Assembly: GCF_024170165.1 (NCBI RefSeq)
Contig: NZ_JALJXP010000006.1
Coordinates: 334,139 to 398,138 of the forward strand
Direction of reading: 5' to 3'
Origin: Pseudomonas nitroreducens
GTDB lineage: Bacteria; Pseudomonadota; Gammaproteobacteria; Pseudomonadales; Pseudomonadaceae
DNA: 64,000 nucleotides
Part shown: piece by piece, positions 22,891 to 33,832 of the stretch
How the letters are laid out: each line of letters opens with the position of its first letter
Position numbering within the stretch: position 1 is the first letter of the stretch
Notes under the pieces: model-generated
What the model was told of the DNA's origin: nothing
Database searches by the model: none
The model's input: only the letters and a program-made list of their open reading frames with translations
Program-made: the position numbers and the translations under genes

Positions 22891-23697
22891 ATGAAAGCCC
22901 GCAAATCCAACCCGCTGTTCACCATCGGCAAGCCGATCGCGCAGCGCCACTTCCTGCTCATCGGCGGCGCCGTGTTCGTCCTGCTGGCGCTGCTCTGGTG
23001 GCTGGCCGGCGCCAGCGGCGCGGTGCCGAAGATCTTCCTGCCGGCGCCCGGCGACGTCTGGGCGCGCATGCTCAAGCTGGCCGCCGACGGCACCCTGTGG
23101 TCGGACCTGAAGGTCAGCGTGTACCGCATCGCCGTGGCCTTCCTGGTGTCCTCGGCGATGTCCATCGTGATCGGTGTGTTCGCCGGCTGCTACGGCTTCT
23201 GGAAGGCCGCCACCGAGCCGCTGGTGGACTTCGTGCGCTACATGCCGGTGGTCGCCTTCGTCCCGCTGACCATCCTCTGGGCCGGCACCAGCGACTTCCA
23301 GAAATTCCTCATCATCTGGATCGGCACCTTCTTCCAGCAGGTGCTGATGGTGATGGACGCCATCAAGCGCGTGCCGGCGGACTTCGTCGGCCTCGGTCGC
23401 ACCCTCGGCATGCCGGACCGCCGCATCCTCCTGAAGATCGTCCTGCCCAGCGCGCTGCCGGGCATCTGGGACGCGCTGCGGATCAGCCTCGGCTGGGCCT
23501 GGACCTGGCTGGTGCTGGCCGAACTGGTGGCCGCGACCTCGGGCCTGGGCTACCGCATCACCGTGTCCCAGCGCTTCTTCCAGACCGATACCATCATCGG
23601 CTACATCCTTCTGCTGGGCTTCCTCGGGCTGGTCACCGACCAGGCCATGCGCGCCGGCGAGAAGGTCCTGTTCCGCTACAACCGGAGACGCAGCTGA
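22891..23697 (+). CDS. NitT/TauT-type ABC transporter permease
   Basis: A 268-residue SsuC/TauC-like permease with about six hydrophobic segments. The cytoplasmic EAA loop is visible as V-G-L-G-R-T-L-G-M-P-D-R-R-I-L-L-K-I-V-L-P. Its TGA overlaps the ATG of the ATPase gene by one base (TGATG), indicating translational coupling. Forms the membrane channel for the preceding binding protein. Confidence 0.93.
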   Translation: MKARKSNPLFTIGKPIAQRHFLLIGGAVFVLLALLWWLAGASGAVPKIFLPAPGDVWARMLKLAADGTLWSDLKVSVYRIAVAFLVSSAMSIVIGVFAGCYGFWKAATEPLVDFVRYMPVVAFVPLTILWAGTSDFQKFLIIWIGTFFQQVLMVMDAIKRVPADFVGLGRTLGMPDRRILLKIVLPSALPGIWDALRISLGWAWTWLVLAELVAATSGLGYRITVSQRFFQTDTIIGYILLLGFLGLVTDQAMRAGEKVLFRYNRRRS

Positions 23698-24473
23698 TGG
23701 CAACCCTGGAAATCTCCGGCCTGAACAAGAGCTTCGCGGTCGGCAAGGAACGCCGCGAGGTGCTGCGCAATATCGACCTGACCCTGGCGGACAACGAGTT
23801 CGTCTCCATCGTCGGCACCTCGGGCTGCGGCAAGAGCACGCTGCTGTCCATCGCCGCCGGCCTGGAGGAATTCGACAGCGGCAGTGTCAGGGTGGATGGC
23901 GTGCCGATCACCGGGCCGGGCCTGGACCGTGGTGTGGTGTTCCAGTCCTACACCCTGCTGCCCTGGCTCACCGCGCGGCAGAACGTCGAGTTCGCCCTCA
24001 AGGCGGCCGGCCTGTCCCGCGCGCAGTGCCGCGAGATCGCCGATGAGCACCTGGAGCTGGTGAAGCTGACGAAGTTCGCCGAGGCCTACCCGAACGAGCT
24101 CTCCGGCGGCATGAAGCAGCGCGTGGCGATTGCCCGTGCGCTGTCCTACCGGCCGAAGATCCTGCTGATGGACGAGCCCTTCGGTGCGCTGGATGCGATG
24201 ACCCGCCACCAGATGCAGGAGCTGCTCACGCGCATCTGGGAGACCCACCGGCTGACGGTGATGTTCGTCACCCATGACGTGGAAGAGGCGGTCTACCTGT
24301 CCGACCGCATCGTGGTGATGGGCCTGGGGCCGGGGCGGATCAAGACCACCTTCGACGTCAAACTCGGTCGCCCGCGCCACGAAGACATGGCCGCCAGCGC
24401 CGAGTTCATCGACCTGCAGCGCCAGGTACTGCGGTCGATCCGCGAAGAAGAACAGGGCGTCGCCGCCCTGTAA
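23697..24473 (+). CDS. NitT/TauT-type ABC transporter ATP-binding protein
   Basis: A 258-residue SsuB/TauB-type ATPase. Walker A G-T-S-G-C-G-K-S-T, Q-loop V-V-F-Q-S-Y, signature L-S-G-G-M-K-Q-R, Walker B I-L-L-M-D-E-P-F, and switch V-T-H-D-V-E-E-A are all intact. The start at 23697 is set by the one-base overlap with the permease. It converges on the TPM-domain gene with a 19-bp gap and no recognisable terminator. Confidence 0.95.
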   Translation: MATLEISGLNKSFAVGKERREVLRNIDLTLADNEFVSIVGTSGCGKSTLLSIAAGLEEFDSGSVRVDGVPITGPGLDRGVVFQSYTLLPWLTARQNVEFALKAAGLSRAQCREIADEHLELVKLTKFAEAYPNELSGGMKQRVAIARALSYRPKILLMDEPFGALDAMTRHQMQELLTRIWETHRLTVMFVTHDVEEAVYLSDRIVVMGLGPGRIKTTFDVKLGRPRHEDMAASAEFIDLQRQVLRSIREEEQGVAAL

Positions 24474-24492
24474 TTCTCGGCGCTACTGGTGC

Positions 24493-25485
24493 TTACCAGC
24501 GGCCGGAGGCTCCGCCGCCGCCGCTGGAGCCGCCACCGCCGCGGAAGCCACCGCCACCTCCGCCGCCACCCCCGCGTCCGCCTCGGCCGATCGAGCTGAT
24601 GATCATCAGCAGCAACTGCAGTACGCCCGAGGTCAGCCACATCGGCGGCAGGAAGAAGATGTACAGCACCAGCGGGATCGAGAAGGAACCGATCATCTGC
24701 TGCTGCAGGGCTGCCGGATTGCTTTCGCTGAACAGCAGTACCGCCGAGGCCACGCCGCCGACCAGCGCGCTGCACAGCAGGTAGCGGCCCATGCTGCGCT
24801 GGCGCAGCCACTGCACCGGGAACAGCAGGCACAGCAGCGGCACACCGACCAGCAGCGCGAGCAGGCCGAGCAGGCGCGCAGGCGGGATTTCCTCGGCGGC
24901 GCTGGCGTTGCGGTTGGAGTAGGCATCGCTGTAGCCCGTCACCGGGCCTGTCTGCGGCAGTTGATCCGCGGCGCTTTCGTCGGGTTCGGCAGGGGCCGCG
25001 GCGGGCGGCTCTATCAGCGCTACCAGGCTGTCCACGCCGGCCTGGATGCCGCCGGCGAAGTCTCCGGTCTTGAAGTGCGGGACTATGGTGTCGCGGATGA
25101 TGCGCCCGGCCTGCACGTCGGTGATGGTGCCTTCCAGTCCGTAGCCGACTTCGATGCGTAGCGCTCGGTCATTCTTGGCTACTACCAGCAGCACGCCGTC
25201 GTCCACGCCCTTGCGGCCCAGCTTCCACTGCTCGAAGGCACGGACTGCGTAGTCCTCGATGCTGTCATCGCCAGTGCTGGGGATCAGCAGTACGGCGATC
25301 TGCGCGCCCTTGCGCTGCTCCAGGCCGGCGAGCTGGCTTTCCAGCTGCGCGCGCTGGCCTGCGTCGAGGGTCTGGGTGAGGTCGGTGACGCGGGCGCTGA
25401 GCGGCGGGATGGCGACCGGTGCCGCCTGCAGCAGGCCCGCCCAGCACAGCAGCAGGGCGGCCAGCAGCCAGCGCGGCAGGGTCAT
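24493..25485 (-). CDS. TPM-domain (YgcG-type) membrane protein
   Basis: A 330-residue protein: signal peptide (residues 1-21, ending L-L-Q-A-A), then a periplasmic TPM domain (about 25-165) with V-T-D-L-T-Q-T-L-D-A, D-D-G-V-L-L-V-V-A and L-R-I-E-V-G-Y-G-L-E-G signatures, then an acidic/Pro linker, three hydrophobic segments, and a Gly-rich tail ending G-A-S-G-R-W. TPM proteins are linked to photosystem repair in plants; the bacterial role is unclear. Overlaps the upstream lemA-like gene by 4 bp (ATGA). Confidence 0.9.
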   Translation of the reverse strand: MTLPRWLLAALLLCWAGLLQAAPVAIPPLSARVTDLTQTLDAGQRAQLESQLAGLEQRKGAQIAVLLIPSTGDDSIEDYAVRAFEQWKLGRKGVDDGVLLVVAKNDRALRIEVGYGLEGTITDVQAGRIIRDTIVPHFKTGDFAGGIQAGVDSLVALIEPPAAAPAEPDESAADQLPQTGPVTGYSDAYSNRNASAAEEIPPARLLGLLALLVGVPLLCLLFPVQWLRQRSMGRYLLCSALVGGVASAVLLFSESNPAALQQQMIGSFSIPLVLYIFFLPPMWLTSGVLQLLLMIISSIGRGGRGGGGGGGGGFRGGGGSSGGGGASGRW

Positions 25486-26096
25486 TGCGCGGGCTGCGCC
25501 GGCGCGTTGCCGAAGTCCACTTTAGGCGCGGTGGAGATGGCGGCTTCATTCTCGACGCTGAAGTTGGCCTTGGGCTTGTAGCCGAAGATTTTCGCGGTGA
25601 TCACCTGCGGGAACTGGCGAATCATCACGTTGTATTCCTGCACCGATTTCACGTAGCGGCCACGGGCGACGGTGATGCGGTTCTCGGTGCCTTCGAGCTG
25701 GGTCAGCAGGTCCTTGAACAGGCCGTCGGCCTTGAGCTGCGGGTAGTTTTCCGAGACCACCAGCAGGCGCGAGAGCGCCGAACTGAGCTGGCCCTGGGCC
25801 TGCTGGAAGCGCTTGACCGCTTCCGGATCGTCCAACTGGTCGGCATTGAGTGTGGTGCTGCCGACCTTGGCGCGGGCCTCGGTCACCTGGGTCAGCACGC
25901 TGGCTTCATGGGCGGCGTAGCCCTTCACGGTGCTGACCAGGTTGGGGATCAGGTCGGCGCGGCGCTGGTACTGGTTGAGCACTTCCGACCAGGCGGCCTT
26001 CACCTGTTCGTCGCCGGCCTGCATGGCGTTGTAGCCGCAGCCGGAGAGCAGGGTGACGAGGATGTAGCCGGTGAGGAACTTGATCAAACGGGGCAT
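25482..26096 (-). CDS. LemA-family lipoprotein
   Basis: A 204-residue LemA protein. The N-terminus is a lipoprotein signal with lipobox L-L-S-G-C-G-Y-N. The LemA helical core is evident: Q-Y-Q-R-R-A-D-L-I-P-N-L-V-S-T-V-K-G-Y-A and Y-N-x-x-I-R-Q-F-P. The start at 26096 (M-P-R-L-I-K-F) is chosen because it gives the signal peptide. LemA and TPM-domain genes travel together in many bacteria; their joint function at the envelope is not established. Confidence 0.92.
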   Translation of the reverse strand: MPRLIKFLTGYILVTLLSGCGYNAMQAGDEQVKAAWSEVLNQYQRRADLIPNLVSTVKGYAAHEASVLTQVTEARAKVGSTTLNADQLDDPEAVKRFQQAQGQLSSALSRLLVVSENYPQLKADGLFKDLLTQLEGTENRITVARGRYVKSVQEYNVMIRQFPQVITAKIFGYKPKANFSVENEAAISTAPKVDFGNAPAQPAQ

Positions 26097-26242
26097 GGCA
26101 GATGCTCGTGCAGGCGAAAAGGCCCAGTCTAGGTCAGTTCCGGCTGAGGAGTCAGTTGGAAATGTCCGAAACGGCCAGTGCTTGCCGGCCATGGGGTGGC
26201 TCGGGGTAGAATCATGCTGGTCTATACCAGGAGTTCGTTTTC

Positions 26243-27073
26243 GTGCTCGCCACTACCCTGGTGCTGCTGGCCGCCCTGCTGCACGCCACCTGGAACACCC
26301 TCGTCAAATTCAGCAGTGATCGTCTGCTGGTGGTCGCCTGCATGGACATGGTCGGCCTGACGGCCGCCCTGGTCCTGCTGCCCTGGATCGAGATCCCCCC
26401 CGCCGAGGTCTGGCCCTGGCTGCTGGCTGCCGTGTCGCTGCAGCTGGTCTACCGGGTGCTGCTGATCCAGGCCTACAAGGTCGGCGACCTGGGGTTGGTC
26501 TACCCGCTGATGCGCGGCCTGTCGCCGCTGGTGGTGCTGGCGCTGACCCTGTATTTCGGCGGCGAACACCTGACTGACAGGCAGATCCTCGGCATCCTGC
26601 TGATCCCGGTCGGCATGCTGTTCCTGCTCAAGGGCGGCGGCGGCTCGAAGCTGCCATGGATCGCCTATCCCACCGTGCTGCTGATGGGCGTGTGCATCGG
26701 CAGCTACACCTGGACCGACGGCAACGCGCTGAAGCTCTGGCCCAAGCCGCTGGACTACCTGGTCTGGCTGTCGCTGCTGTCCGGCCTGCCGTTCCCGTTG
26801 GTGGCGCTGGTCGGGCGCACCCGTGCCTTCGCCAGATTCTGGATCAATGACTGGAAACTCGGCCTGAGCGTCGGCTTCTGCGTACTGCTCAGCTACGGCC
26901 TGGTGCTCTGGGCCATGCAGATGGGCTCCATCGCCGAGGCCGCCGCGCTGCGCGAGACCAGCGTGCTGCTGGTGGTGCTGTTCGGCATGCGCTTCCTCAA
27001 GGAACCCTTCGGCTTGCCGCGCCTGGCCGCGTGCAGCCTGGTACTGGCGGGCATGCTGGTGATGAAGCTCTGA
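26243..27073 (+). CDS. EamA/DMT-family transporter
   Basis: A 276-residue integral membrane protein with about ten hydrophobic segments in two repeats, typical of the drug/metabolite exporter superfamily (early motif A-L-L-H-A-T-W-N-T-L-V-K-F-S). It starts with GTG, 9 nt after a CAGGAG site. A possible promoter upstream has -10 TAGAAT at 26207. Divergent from the lemA-like gene. Substrate unknown; relatives export amino acids or other metabolites. Confidence 0.9.
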   Translation: MLATTLVLLAALLHATWNTLVKFSSDRLLVVACMDMVGLTAALVLLPWIEIPPAEVWPWLLAAVSLQLVYRVLLIQAYKVGDLGLVYPLMRGLSPLVVLALTLYFGGEHLTDRQILGILLIPVGMLFLLKGGGGSKLPWIAYPTVLLMGVCIGSYTWTDGNALKLWPKPLDYLVWLSLLSGLPFPLVALVGRTRAFARFWINDWKLGLSVGFCVLLSYGLVLWAMQMGSIAEAAALRETSVLLVVLFGMRFLKEPFGLPRLAACSLVLAGMLVMKL

Positions 27074-27173
27074 GGATTGGCCCGCGCTACGCTGCGCGAC
27101 GCCAAACCGGTCAAGGACGCGGCGTGGGGCGATGACCTAAGCTGCGGACTTTCCCCTCGACGAGACCTTCCCC

Positions 27174-27560
27174 ATGCCCGTTGCCTTCTGGTGCGTCCTG
27201 ATCGCGATCTTCCTGCCCTACGTCGGCACCAGCCTCGCCAAGTTCACCGGTGGCGGCTTCGGTCCCCGGCAGAACCACGACCCGCGCACCTTCCTCGCCA
27301 CCCTGGAGGGCTACCGCAAGCGCGCCAACGCCTTCCAGATGAACAGCTTCGAGGTCACCCCGGCCTTCGCCGCGGCGGTGATCATCGCCTACGTGGTGAA
27401 CAACGCCGAACCCGCCACCATCGACCGCCTGGCCATCGCCTGGATCACCAGCCGCCTGCTTTACCTGATCTTCTACGTGGCCGACCTGGCGCTGCTGCGC
27501 TCGCTGGTGTGGTTCCTCGGCATGGGCCTGATCATCGCGATCTTCGTCGTTTCGGCCTGA
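27174..27560 (+). CDS. MAPEG-family membrane protein
   Basis: A 128-residue protein with four predicted membrane helices and the MAPEG core: N-H-D-P-R (position ~37), then R-A-N-A-F-Q-M-N-S-F-E-V-T-P-A-F. Eukaryotic members are glutathione S-transferases/eicosanoid enzymes; bacterial members mostly lack an assigned reaction. Start ATG follows a GACGAGACC stretch rather than a strong ribosome site. Confidence 0.9.
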   Translation: MPVAFWCVLIAIFLPYVGTSLAKFTGGGFGPRQNHDPRTFLATLEGYRKRANAFQMNSFEVTPAFAAAVIIAYVVNNAEPATIDRLAIAWITSRLLYLIFYVADLALLRSLVWFLGMGLIIAIFVVSA

Positions 27561-27704
27561 CCTGACGTCGCCTGAACGGCGGCTGAACGAAACACGCGCC
27601 GCTGCGGCGGATGGACGCAGCGGCTGGCGCGTGGTCTGGAACATTCGGAGTTCGGGGCGGATAATCCGGCGCTTCCGTGAATAGCCGTCCTACAAGAGTC
27701 CCCC

Positions 27705-28172
27705 ATGAAGTTGAAGACCCTGCTCGTTCTGCTGCTCGCCGGCACGGCGCTCGCCGGCTGCCATCGCCAGGACCCCAACTCGCCGGAGTACAAGCGCCAG
27801 GCGGTGTTCAAGGAGATGCTCAAGACCAGCGAGGACATGGGCGGCATGCTGCGTGGACGGATTCCCTTCGACGCGGACAAGTTCCGCGCGGGCTCGACCA
27901 AACTCGGCGAGCTGGCCGACAAGCCGTGGCAGTATTTCCCCACCACCCAGCCGCCGGCGGACAAGGTAGAAAGCGACGACACCCGCGCCAAGGCGGAAAT
28001 CTGGCAGCGTCAGCTGGAGTTCCAGGCCGATGCCAAGACCTTCCAGCAGGCCGTCCGCACCCTGGGTGAGAACACCCGCAACGCCGCGCCGACGCCCGAG
28101 GGCGTGCGCAAGGACTTCGCCGCGGTGGAAGACGCCTGCGAAGCCTGCCACAAGAAATTCCGCGCGCTCTAA
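27705..28172 (+). CDS. Cytochrome c'-like lipoprotein
   Basis: A 155-residue protein with a lipoprotein signal (L-A-G-T-A-L-A-G-C lipobox, Cys ~19) and a C-terminal haem-binding motif C-E-A-C-H-K-K-F within the last ten residues, the position seen in class II cytochromes c (cytochrome c'). In the four-helix cytochrome c' fold the haem iron is typically five-coordinate and binds NO. Lipid anchoring is less common for this family. Periplasmic/membrane-attached electron carrier or NO binder; precise role unknown. Confidence 0.88.
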   Translation: MKLKTLLVLLLAGTALAGCHRQDPNSPEYKRQAVFKEMLKTSEDMGGMLRGRIPFDADKFRAGSTKLGELADKPWQYFPTTQPPADKVESDDTRAKAEIWQRQLEFQADAKTFQQAVRTLGENTRNAAPTPEGVRKDFAAVEDACEACHKKFRAL

Positions 28173-28216
28173 CGCCGGAGTTCCTACAGTCAGCGTGACC
28201 TGCGAAGCGGGGGCCT

Positions 28217-28615
28217 TTACTCCTCCAGCTCGCGCTTGGCCTGCTCCAGCTCGGCGCGGGCCTCGGCCAGCTTGTCCTTGCGCTTCTCGATCTTCTCCGG
28301 ATCGCCCTTGCTCATCGCCTTGCGCAGGTCCTTCTCGCGCTGGGCGACATCCTTCTCCGCATCCAGCACGTTCTGCTTGCGCTCCTGGCTGAGGCTGGCG
28401 TCGGTGCAATAGGTCTTCACCTTGTCCAGGGCGGTCTGCAGGCCGGCGACGCGGTTGTCGTTGCCTTGCGCCCGGGCCTGCTCCAGCTGGGTTTCGAGGT
28501 TGGCGCGCTTGGCCGCGCAGCCGGTCAGCGGCTGCTTGGCCGTCTCGGCTGCAAACAGCGGGCTGGCGCAGCCGAGGGCAAGAACGGCGGCCATCAGGGC
28601 AGAGCTTCGGAACAT
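28217..28615 (-). CDS. DUF1090-family periplasmic protein
   Basis: A 132-residue protein resembling E. coli YqjC: signal peptide ending P-L-F-A-A, then a conserved T-G-C-A-A-K-R and a second Cys in V-K-T-Y-C, followed by a highly charged coiled-coil region (K-D-V-A-Q-R-E-K-D-L-R-K-A then E-K-R-K-D-K-L-A-E-A-R-A-E-L). The two mature cysteines could form a disulfide in the periplasm. Function unknown. Confidence 0.88.
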   Translation of the reverse strand: MFRSSALMAAVLALGCASPLFAAETAKQPLTGCAAKRANLETQLEQARAQGNDNRVAGLQTALDKVKTYCTDASLSQERKQNVLDAEKDVAQREKDLRKAMSKGDPEKIEKRKDKLAEARAELEQAKRELEE

Positions 28616-28793
28616 TTTCGGAGTCCTTGGTTACCAAACACTATGACGTTGGAGTCAACGGCTAGAGTTTGCCATGGACGGACGGGCGAGGGGCTGCCAC
28701 AGGACAATTGCGCCAGTTCGGTTGCCCCCGTTCGATGGCTTCAGGAGACGGCCGGGACTCGCAGGGCCCGCCAGGCGGGCAAGGAGAGGCGGT

Positions 28794-29792
28794 ATGCGGG
28801 TGGCGATGCGGATCGTGCAGGCACTCATCGCGCTGCTGGTGCTGGCGCTGCTGGCGGGGGGCTGGTGGTACTTGCCCGGGGAGCTGAAGCTGCAACCCGT
28901 GTTGACCGGCAGCAGTGAGGATGCTTCGGTACGCCAGGGCGAACGGCGCCGCAGCTATGTCCTTTACGTGCCGCAGAAGCTGGCTGAGCGTCCGGCGCTG
29001 CTGGTGGTGCTGCACAGCTCGCAGAGCAACGGCGAGCGCATGCGCCGCGACAGCGGCTACCGCTTCGATGCCCTGGCTGATCGCGATGGCTTCCTGGTGC
29101 TCTATCCCGATGGCTTCGAAGGGCACTGGAACGACTGTCGACGGGTGGCTTCCTACAGCGCGCGGCGCCTGAACATCGACGACGTCGGCTTCCTCTCGCA
29201 GATGATCGAAAGCCTGCAGCGCGAGCGTGGCGTCGATCCCGCGCGGGTATTCGTCACCGGCTACTCCAACGGCGGGCAGATGGCACTGCGACTGGCCGCC
29301 GAGGCGCCGGACAAGGTCGATGGCGTCGCCGCCGTGGCTGCCAGTCTGCCCAGCACGGGCAATGACGCCTGCCGTCCCGCCGAACAGCCCAAGGCCGCGC
29401 TGCTGATGAACGGCACGCGGGACCCGATCAATCCCTATGCCGGCGGCCGGGTCACGCTGTTCGGCTTCGGTGATCGCGGCGACGTGCTCTCCGCCGAGGG
29501 GTCTGCCCTCGCGCTGGCCCGGCGCAACGGCCAGGGCGGCGAGCCGCAGGTGGACAAGCTGACCCAGCCGGGCCCGGTGTGGACGCAACGGCAGCGCTGG
29601 GCTGCCGGCGACGGGCCGCCGGTGGAACTGCTGACGGTATTCGGCGGTGGGCACCTGATCTCGCAGCCGCTCTACCGCGCGCCGCGCCAGCTCGGCCAGG
29701 CCGACCCGCAATTGGACGGGCCGGCTGAGATCTGGCGCTTCTTCAGCGAGCTGTCACCTGACGAGCCGCCACGCATCGAGCCGCCGTTCTAG
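28794..29792 (+). CDS. Membrane-anchored polyhydroxybutyrate depolymerase/feruloyl esterase-like hydrolase
   Basis: A 332-residue LpqC/COG3509-type alpha/beta hydrolase. An N-terminal hydrophobic anchor (I-V-Q-A-L-I-A-L-L-V-L-A-L-L-A-G-G-W-W) precedes the catalytic domain. The nucleophile is in G-Y-S-N-G-G, the acid probably in N-G-T-R-D-P-I-N-P-Y, and the His in G-G-G-H-L-I-S. The start at 28794 is set by AAGGAGAGG 6 nt upstream. Its TAG overlaps the TAG of the convergent phosphoesterase through a shared CTAG. Substrate unproven; the anchor suggests it acts outside the inner membrane. Confidence 0.85.
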   Translation: MRVAMRIVQALIALLVLALLAGGWWYLPGELKLQPVLTGSSEDASVRQGERRRSYVLYVPQKLAERPALLVVLHSSQSNGERMRRDSGYRFDALADRDGFLVLYPDGFEGHWNDCRRVASYSARRLNIDDVGFLSQMIESLQRERGVDPARVFVTGYSNGGQMALRLAAEAPDKVDGVAAVAASLPSTGNDACRPAEQPKAALLMNGTRDPINPYAGGRVTLFGFGDRGDVLSAEGSALALARRNGQGGEPQVDKLTQPGPVWTQRQRWAAGDGPPVELLTVFGGGHLISQPLYRAPRQLGQADPQLDGPAEIWRFFSELSPDEPPRIEPPF

Positions 29793-30535
29793 AGTTCGAT
29801 CACCCGGCGGGGATCGAAGCCGCTGTCTTCGCCAGGGTAGGCGCCGGGGTTGGCGACGATCCGCGCCGCGCCGATGCGATAGTCCAGGCACTCGTGCACA
29901 TGCCCGTGAATCCACAGGTCACAGCGTTCGGCCAGGCCTTCCAGGTTCGAGGCGAAGGCGGGCGACAGGGCGTCGCCGACGTAGTGCGAGGGAATGGACC
30001 GGGCGCTGGGCGCATGGTGCGTCACCACCACCGTCGGGCCGGCAAAGGGTTGGTCCAGCTCCGCCGCCAGCCACTCGCAGCTGGCGCCGCAGAGTTCGCG
30101 GCTCATCTGCGGCGTGAAGGGCCGGGTGAAGTAATCCACCGTACTGAAATCGGGCATCAGCAACTGCGCCTGCTCGCAGGCCAGTTCCGCCGCGCCTTCG
30201 CCGTAGAGCTGGAAATCCGTCCACAACGTGGTGCCGAGGAAGCGCACGCCATCGAGGATCACGGCATCCTTCTCGAGAAAGTGGATCTCCAGCGCGCGGG
30301 CCAGGTTGCGCATGGCCTGCGTCAGCTCGGGCAGGTCGGAGTGGTAGAACTCGTGGTTACCGGCGACATAGAGGATTTCGCTGTCCGGGAACTCCTCGCG
30401 CGCCCAATGCAGGCCTTGCAGGTGTTCGTGGATGTCGCCGGCCAGCACGATGACATCCGCGGCGACTTGCGGCAGTTCGCGGCGGCCGTTGGGAAAGTGT
30501 TCGTGGTGGAGGTCGGACAATACTCGCAGGCGCAT
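29789..30535 (-). CDS. Calcineurin-like metallophosphoesterase
   Basis: A 248-residue protein with all metallophosphoesterase metal motifs in order: S-D-L-H-H-E, L-A-G-D-I-H-E, G-N-H-E-F-Y, T-H-H-A-P-S and G-H-V-H-E. The start at 30535 (M-R-L-R-V-L-S-D-L-H) is the natural family start; the in-frame extension to 30697 has no domain support. Substrate unknown. Located tail-to-tail with the esterase gene. Confidence 0.92.
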   Translation of the reverse strand: MRLRVLSDLHHEHFPNGRRELPQVAADVIVLAGDIHEHLQGLHWAREEFPDSEILYVAGNHEFYHSDLPELTQAMRNLARALEIHFLEKDAVILDGVRFLGTTLWTDFQLYGEGAAELACEQAQLLMPDFSTVDYFTRPFTPQMSRELCGASCEWLAAELDQPFAGPTVVVTHHAPSARSIPSHYVGDALSPAFASNLEGLAERCDLWIHGHVHECLDYRIGAARIVANPGAYPGEDSGFDPRRVIEL

Positions 30536-30706
30536 GGCACGTAACTGTCTGTAGGAAAGTGCCGAGGATAACGAAGGAAGATGCGTTTGACATGGGTCAT
30601 GGCATTGCCGCTGCCGGCCTAAAGACCTTTCGAAATTAAGGGATGATTCAGAAGATTCCCTCAGCTTCCGTTTGGGCCCGCTGTTTTGGCGCCCCAAGGA
30701 GGACTC

Positions 30707-32011
30707 ATGAAACTCATCTGGATCGTCTTATTGGCGGTGCTGACCACCTTCGGCCTGGCACTGTTCCTTGACCCGCCGGCAACCCTGGACATCTGGGTCC
30801 TGCGCAAGCAGGCCATCCTCTTCACCGGTGTCGCGTCCTTTGCGCTGATGTCGCTGATCATGCTGCTGGCGGTGCGCCCGGTCTGGCTGGAAAAGCCCCA
30901 GGACGGCCTCGATCGCCTGTACCGCGCGCACAAGTGGGCGGGAATCCTGGCCATCGTGCTGGGCCTGCTGCACTACCTGATGGAGCTGGGCGGTCCGCTG
31001 CTCGCCGAATTCATCGCCAAGCCGGCCAAGGGGCCGCGGGTGGAAACCTTCCTCGACGTGTTCCGCGGCTCGGCCAAGGGCCTGGGCGAATGGTCGGCCT
31101 GGTTGCTGGCGGCGATGCTGGTCATCACCCTCTGGCAGCGCTTCCCGTACCACCTGTGGCGCTACGTCCACAAAACCCTGGCGGTGGTCTACCTGGTGCT
31201 CGCCTTCCACGGCGTGGTGCTGGCACCCGCGGGGTACTGGATGCAGCCGGTGGGCTGGCTGGTGGCGTTCTGCGCCGTGGTGGGCAGCCTCTGCGCGCTC
31301 TGGTCGCTGGCCGGGCAGATCGGCCGTCGGCGCACCCACGAGGGCGTCGTGGTGGCGATCGAGCGTCCCGGCGAGCGCATGCTGGAAGTGACCTGCAAGC
31401 TGCGAGGGCGCTGGCAGCACCGTGCCGGCCAGTTCGCCTTCCTCACCTGCGATCGACTGGAAGGGCAGCATCCCTTCACCCTTTCCAGTAGCGACCGGGG
31501 TAACGGTGAGGTGCGCTTCAGCATCAAGGCGCTGGGGGACTACACACGGCGCCTTCAGGATGCTCTGAAGGTTGGTGATCCGGTGAAGGTAGAAGGGCCC
31601 TACGGCTGCTTCGACTTCCGCCGCGACAAGGGCGAACGGCAAGTGTGGATCGCTGGCGGAATCGGCATCACGCCGTTCCTGGCCTGGCTCGAGTCGCTAC
31701 AGGTGCGGCCGGCGGACTGCCCGGAAGTGACGCTGCTGTATTGCGTGCGTTCGCCTTCCGACGCGATCTACGCCGGGCGCCTGCGTGAGCTGTGCGCGAC
31801 GTTGACGCGCATCGACCTGCGCGTGCATTACAGCGAAAGCGAAGGCTACCTGCAGGCGGCGGACCTGGGCTTGCAGCCCGGTGCGCAGGGGCGCTGGCCA
31901 AGTGTCTGGTTCTGCGGCCCGCAGGCGCTGGCCGACCTGCTGCGCCGTGACCTGCGCCGCCAGGGCATGCCGGGCAATCGCTTCCACCAGGAAGCCTTCC
32001 AGATGCGCTGA
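30707..32011 (+). CDS. Ferric-reductase-like flavoprotein (FRD transmembrane + FNR domains)
   Basis: A 434-residue protein. Residues ~1-215 form about six membrane helices of the ferric-reductase type, with haem-ligand-like histidines (Y-R-A-H-K-W-A-G, L-L-H-Y-L, Y-V-H-K-T, A-F-H-G-V-V). The second half is a ferredoxin reductase module: FAD motif H-P-F-T-L-S-S and NAD(P) motif I-A-G-G-I-G-I-T-P-F. It moves electrons from cytosolic NAD(P)H across the membrane; the acceptor could be ferric iron or an extracytoplasmic protein. An AAGGAGGA site supports the start. Confidence 0.88.
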   Translation: MKLIWIVLLAVLTTFGLALFLDPPATLDIWVLRKQAILFTGVASFALMSLIMLLAVRPVWLEKPQDGLDRLYRAHKWAGILAIVLGLLHYLMELGGPLLAEFIAKPAKGPRVETFLDVFRGSAKGLGEWSAWLLAAMLVITLWQRFPYHLWRYVHKTLAVVYLVLAFHGVVLAPAGYWMQPVGWLVAFCAVVGSLCALWSLAGQIGRRRTHEGVVVAIERPGERMLEVTCKLRGRWQHRAGQFAFLTCDRLEGQHPFTLSSSDRGNGEVRFSIKALGDYTRRLQDALKVGDPVKVEGPYGCFDFRRDKGERQVWIAGGIGITPFLAWLESLQVRPADCPEVTLLYCVRSPSDAIYAGRLRELCATLTRIDLRVHYSESEGYLQAADLGLQPGAQGRWPSVWFCGPQALADLLRRDLRRQGMPGNRFHQEAFQMR

Positions 32012-32016
32012 GGCGC

Positions 32017-33822
<1,806 letters not shown>

Positions 33823-33832
33823 CTACCGGGTC

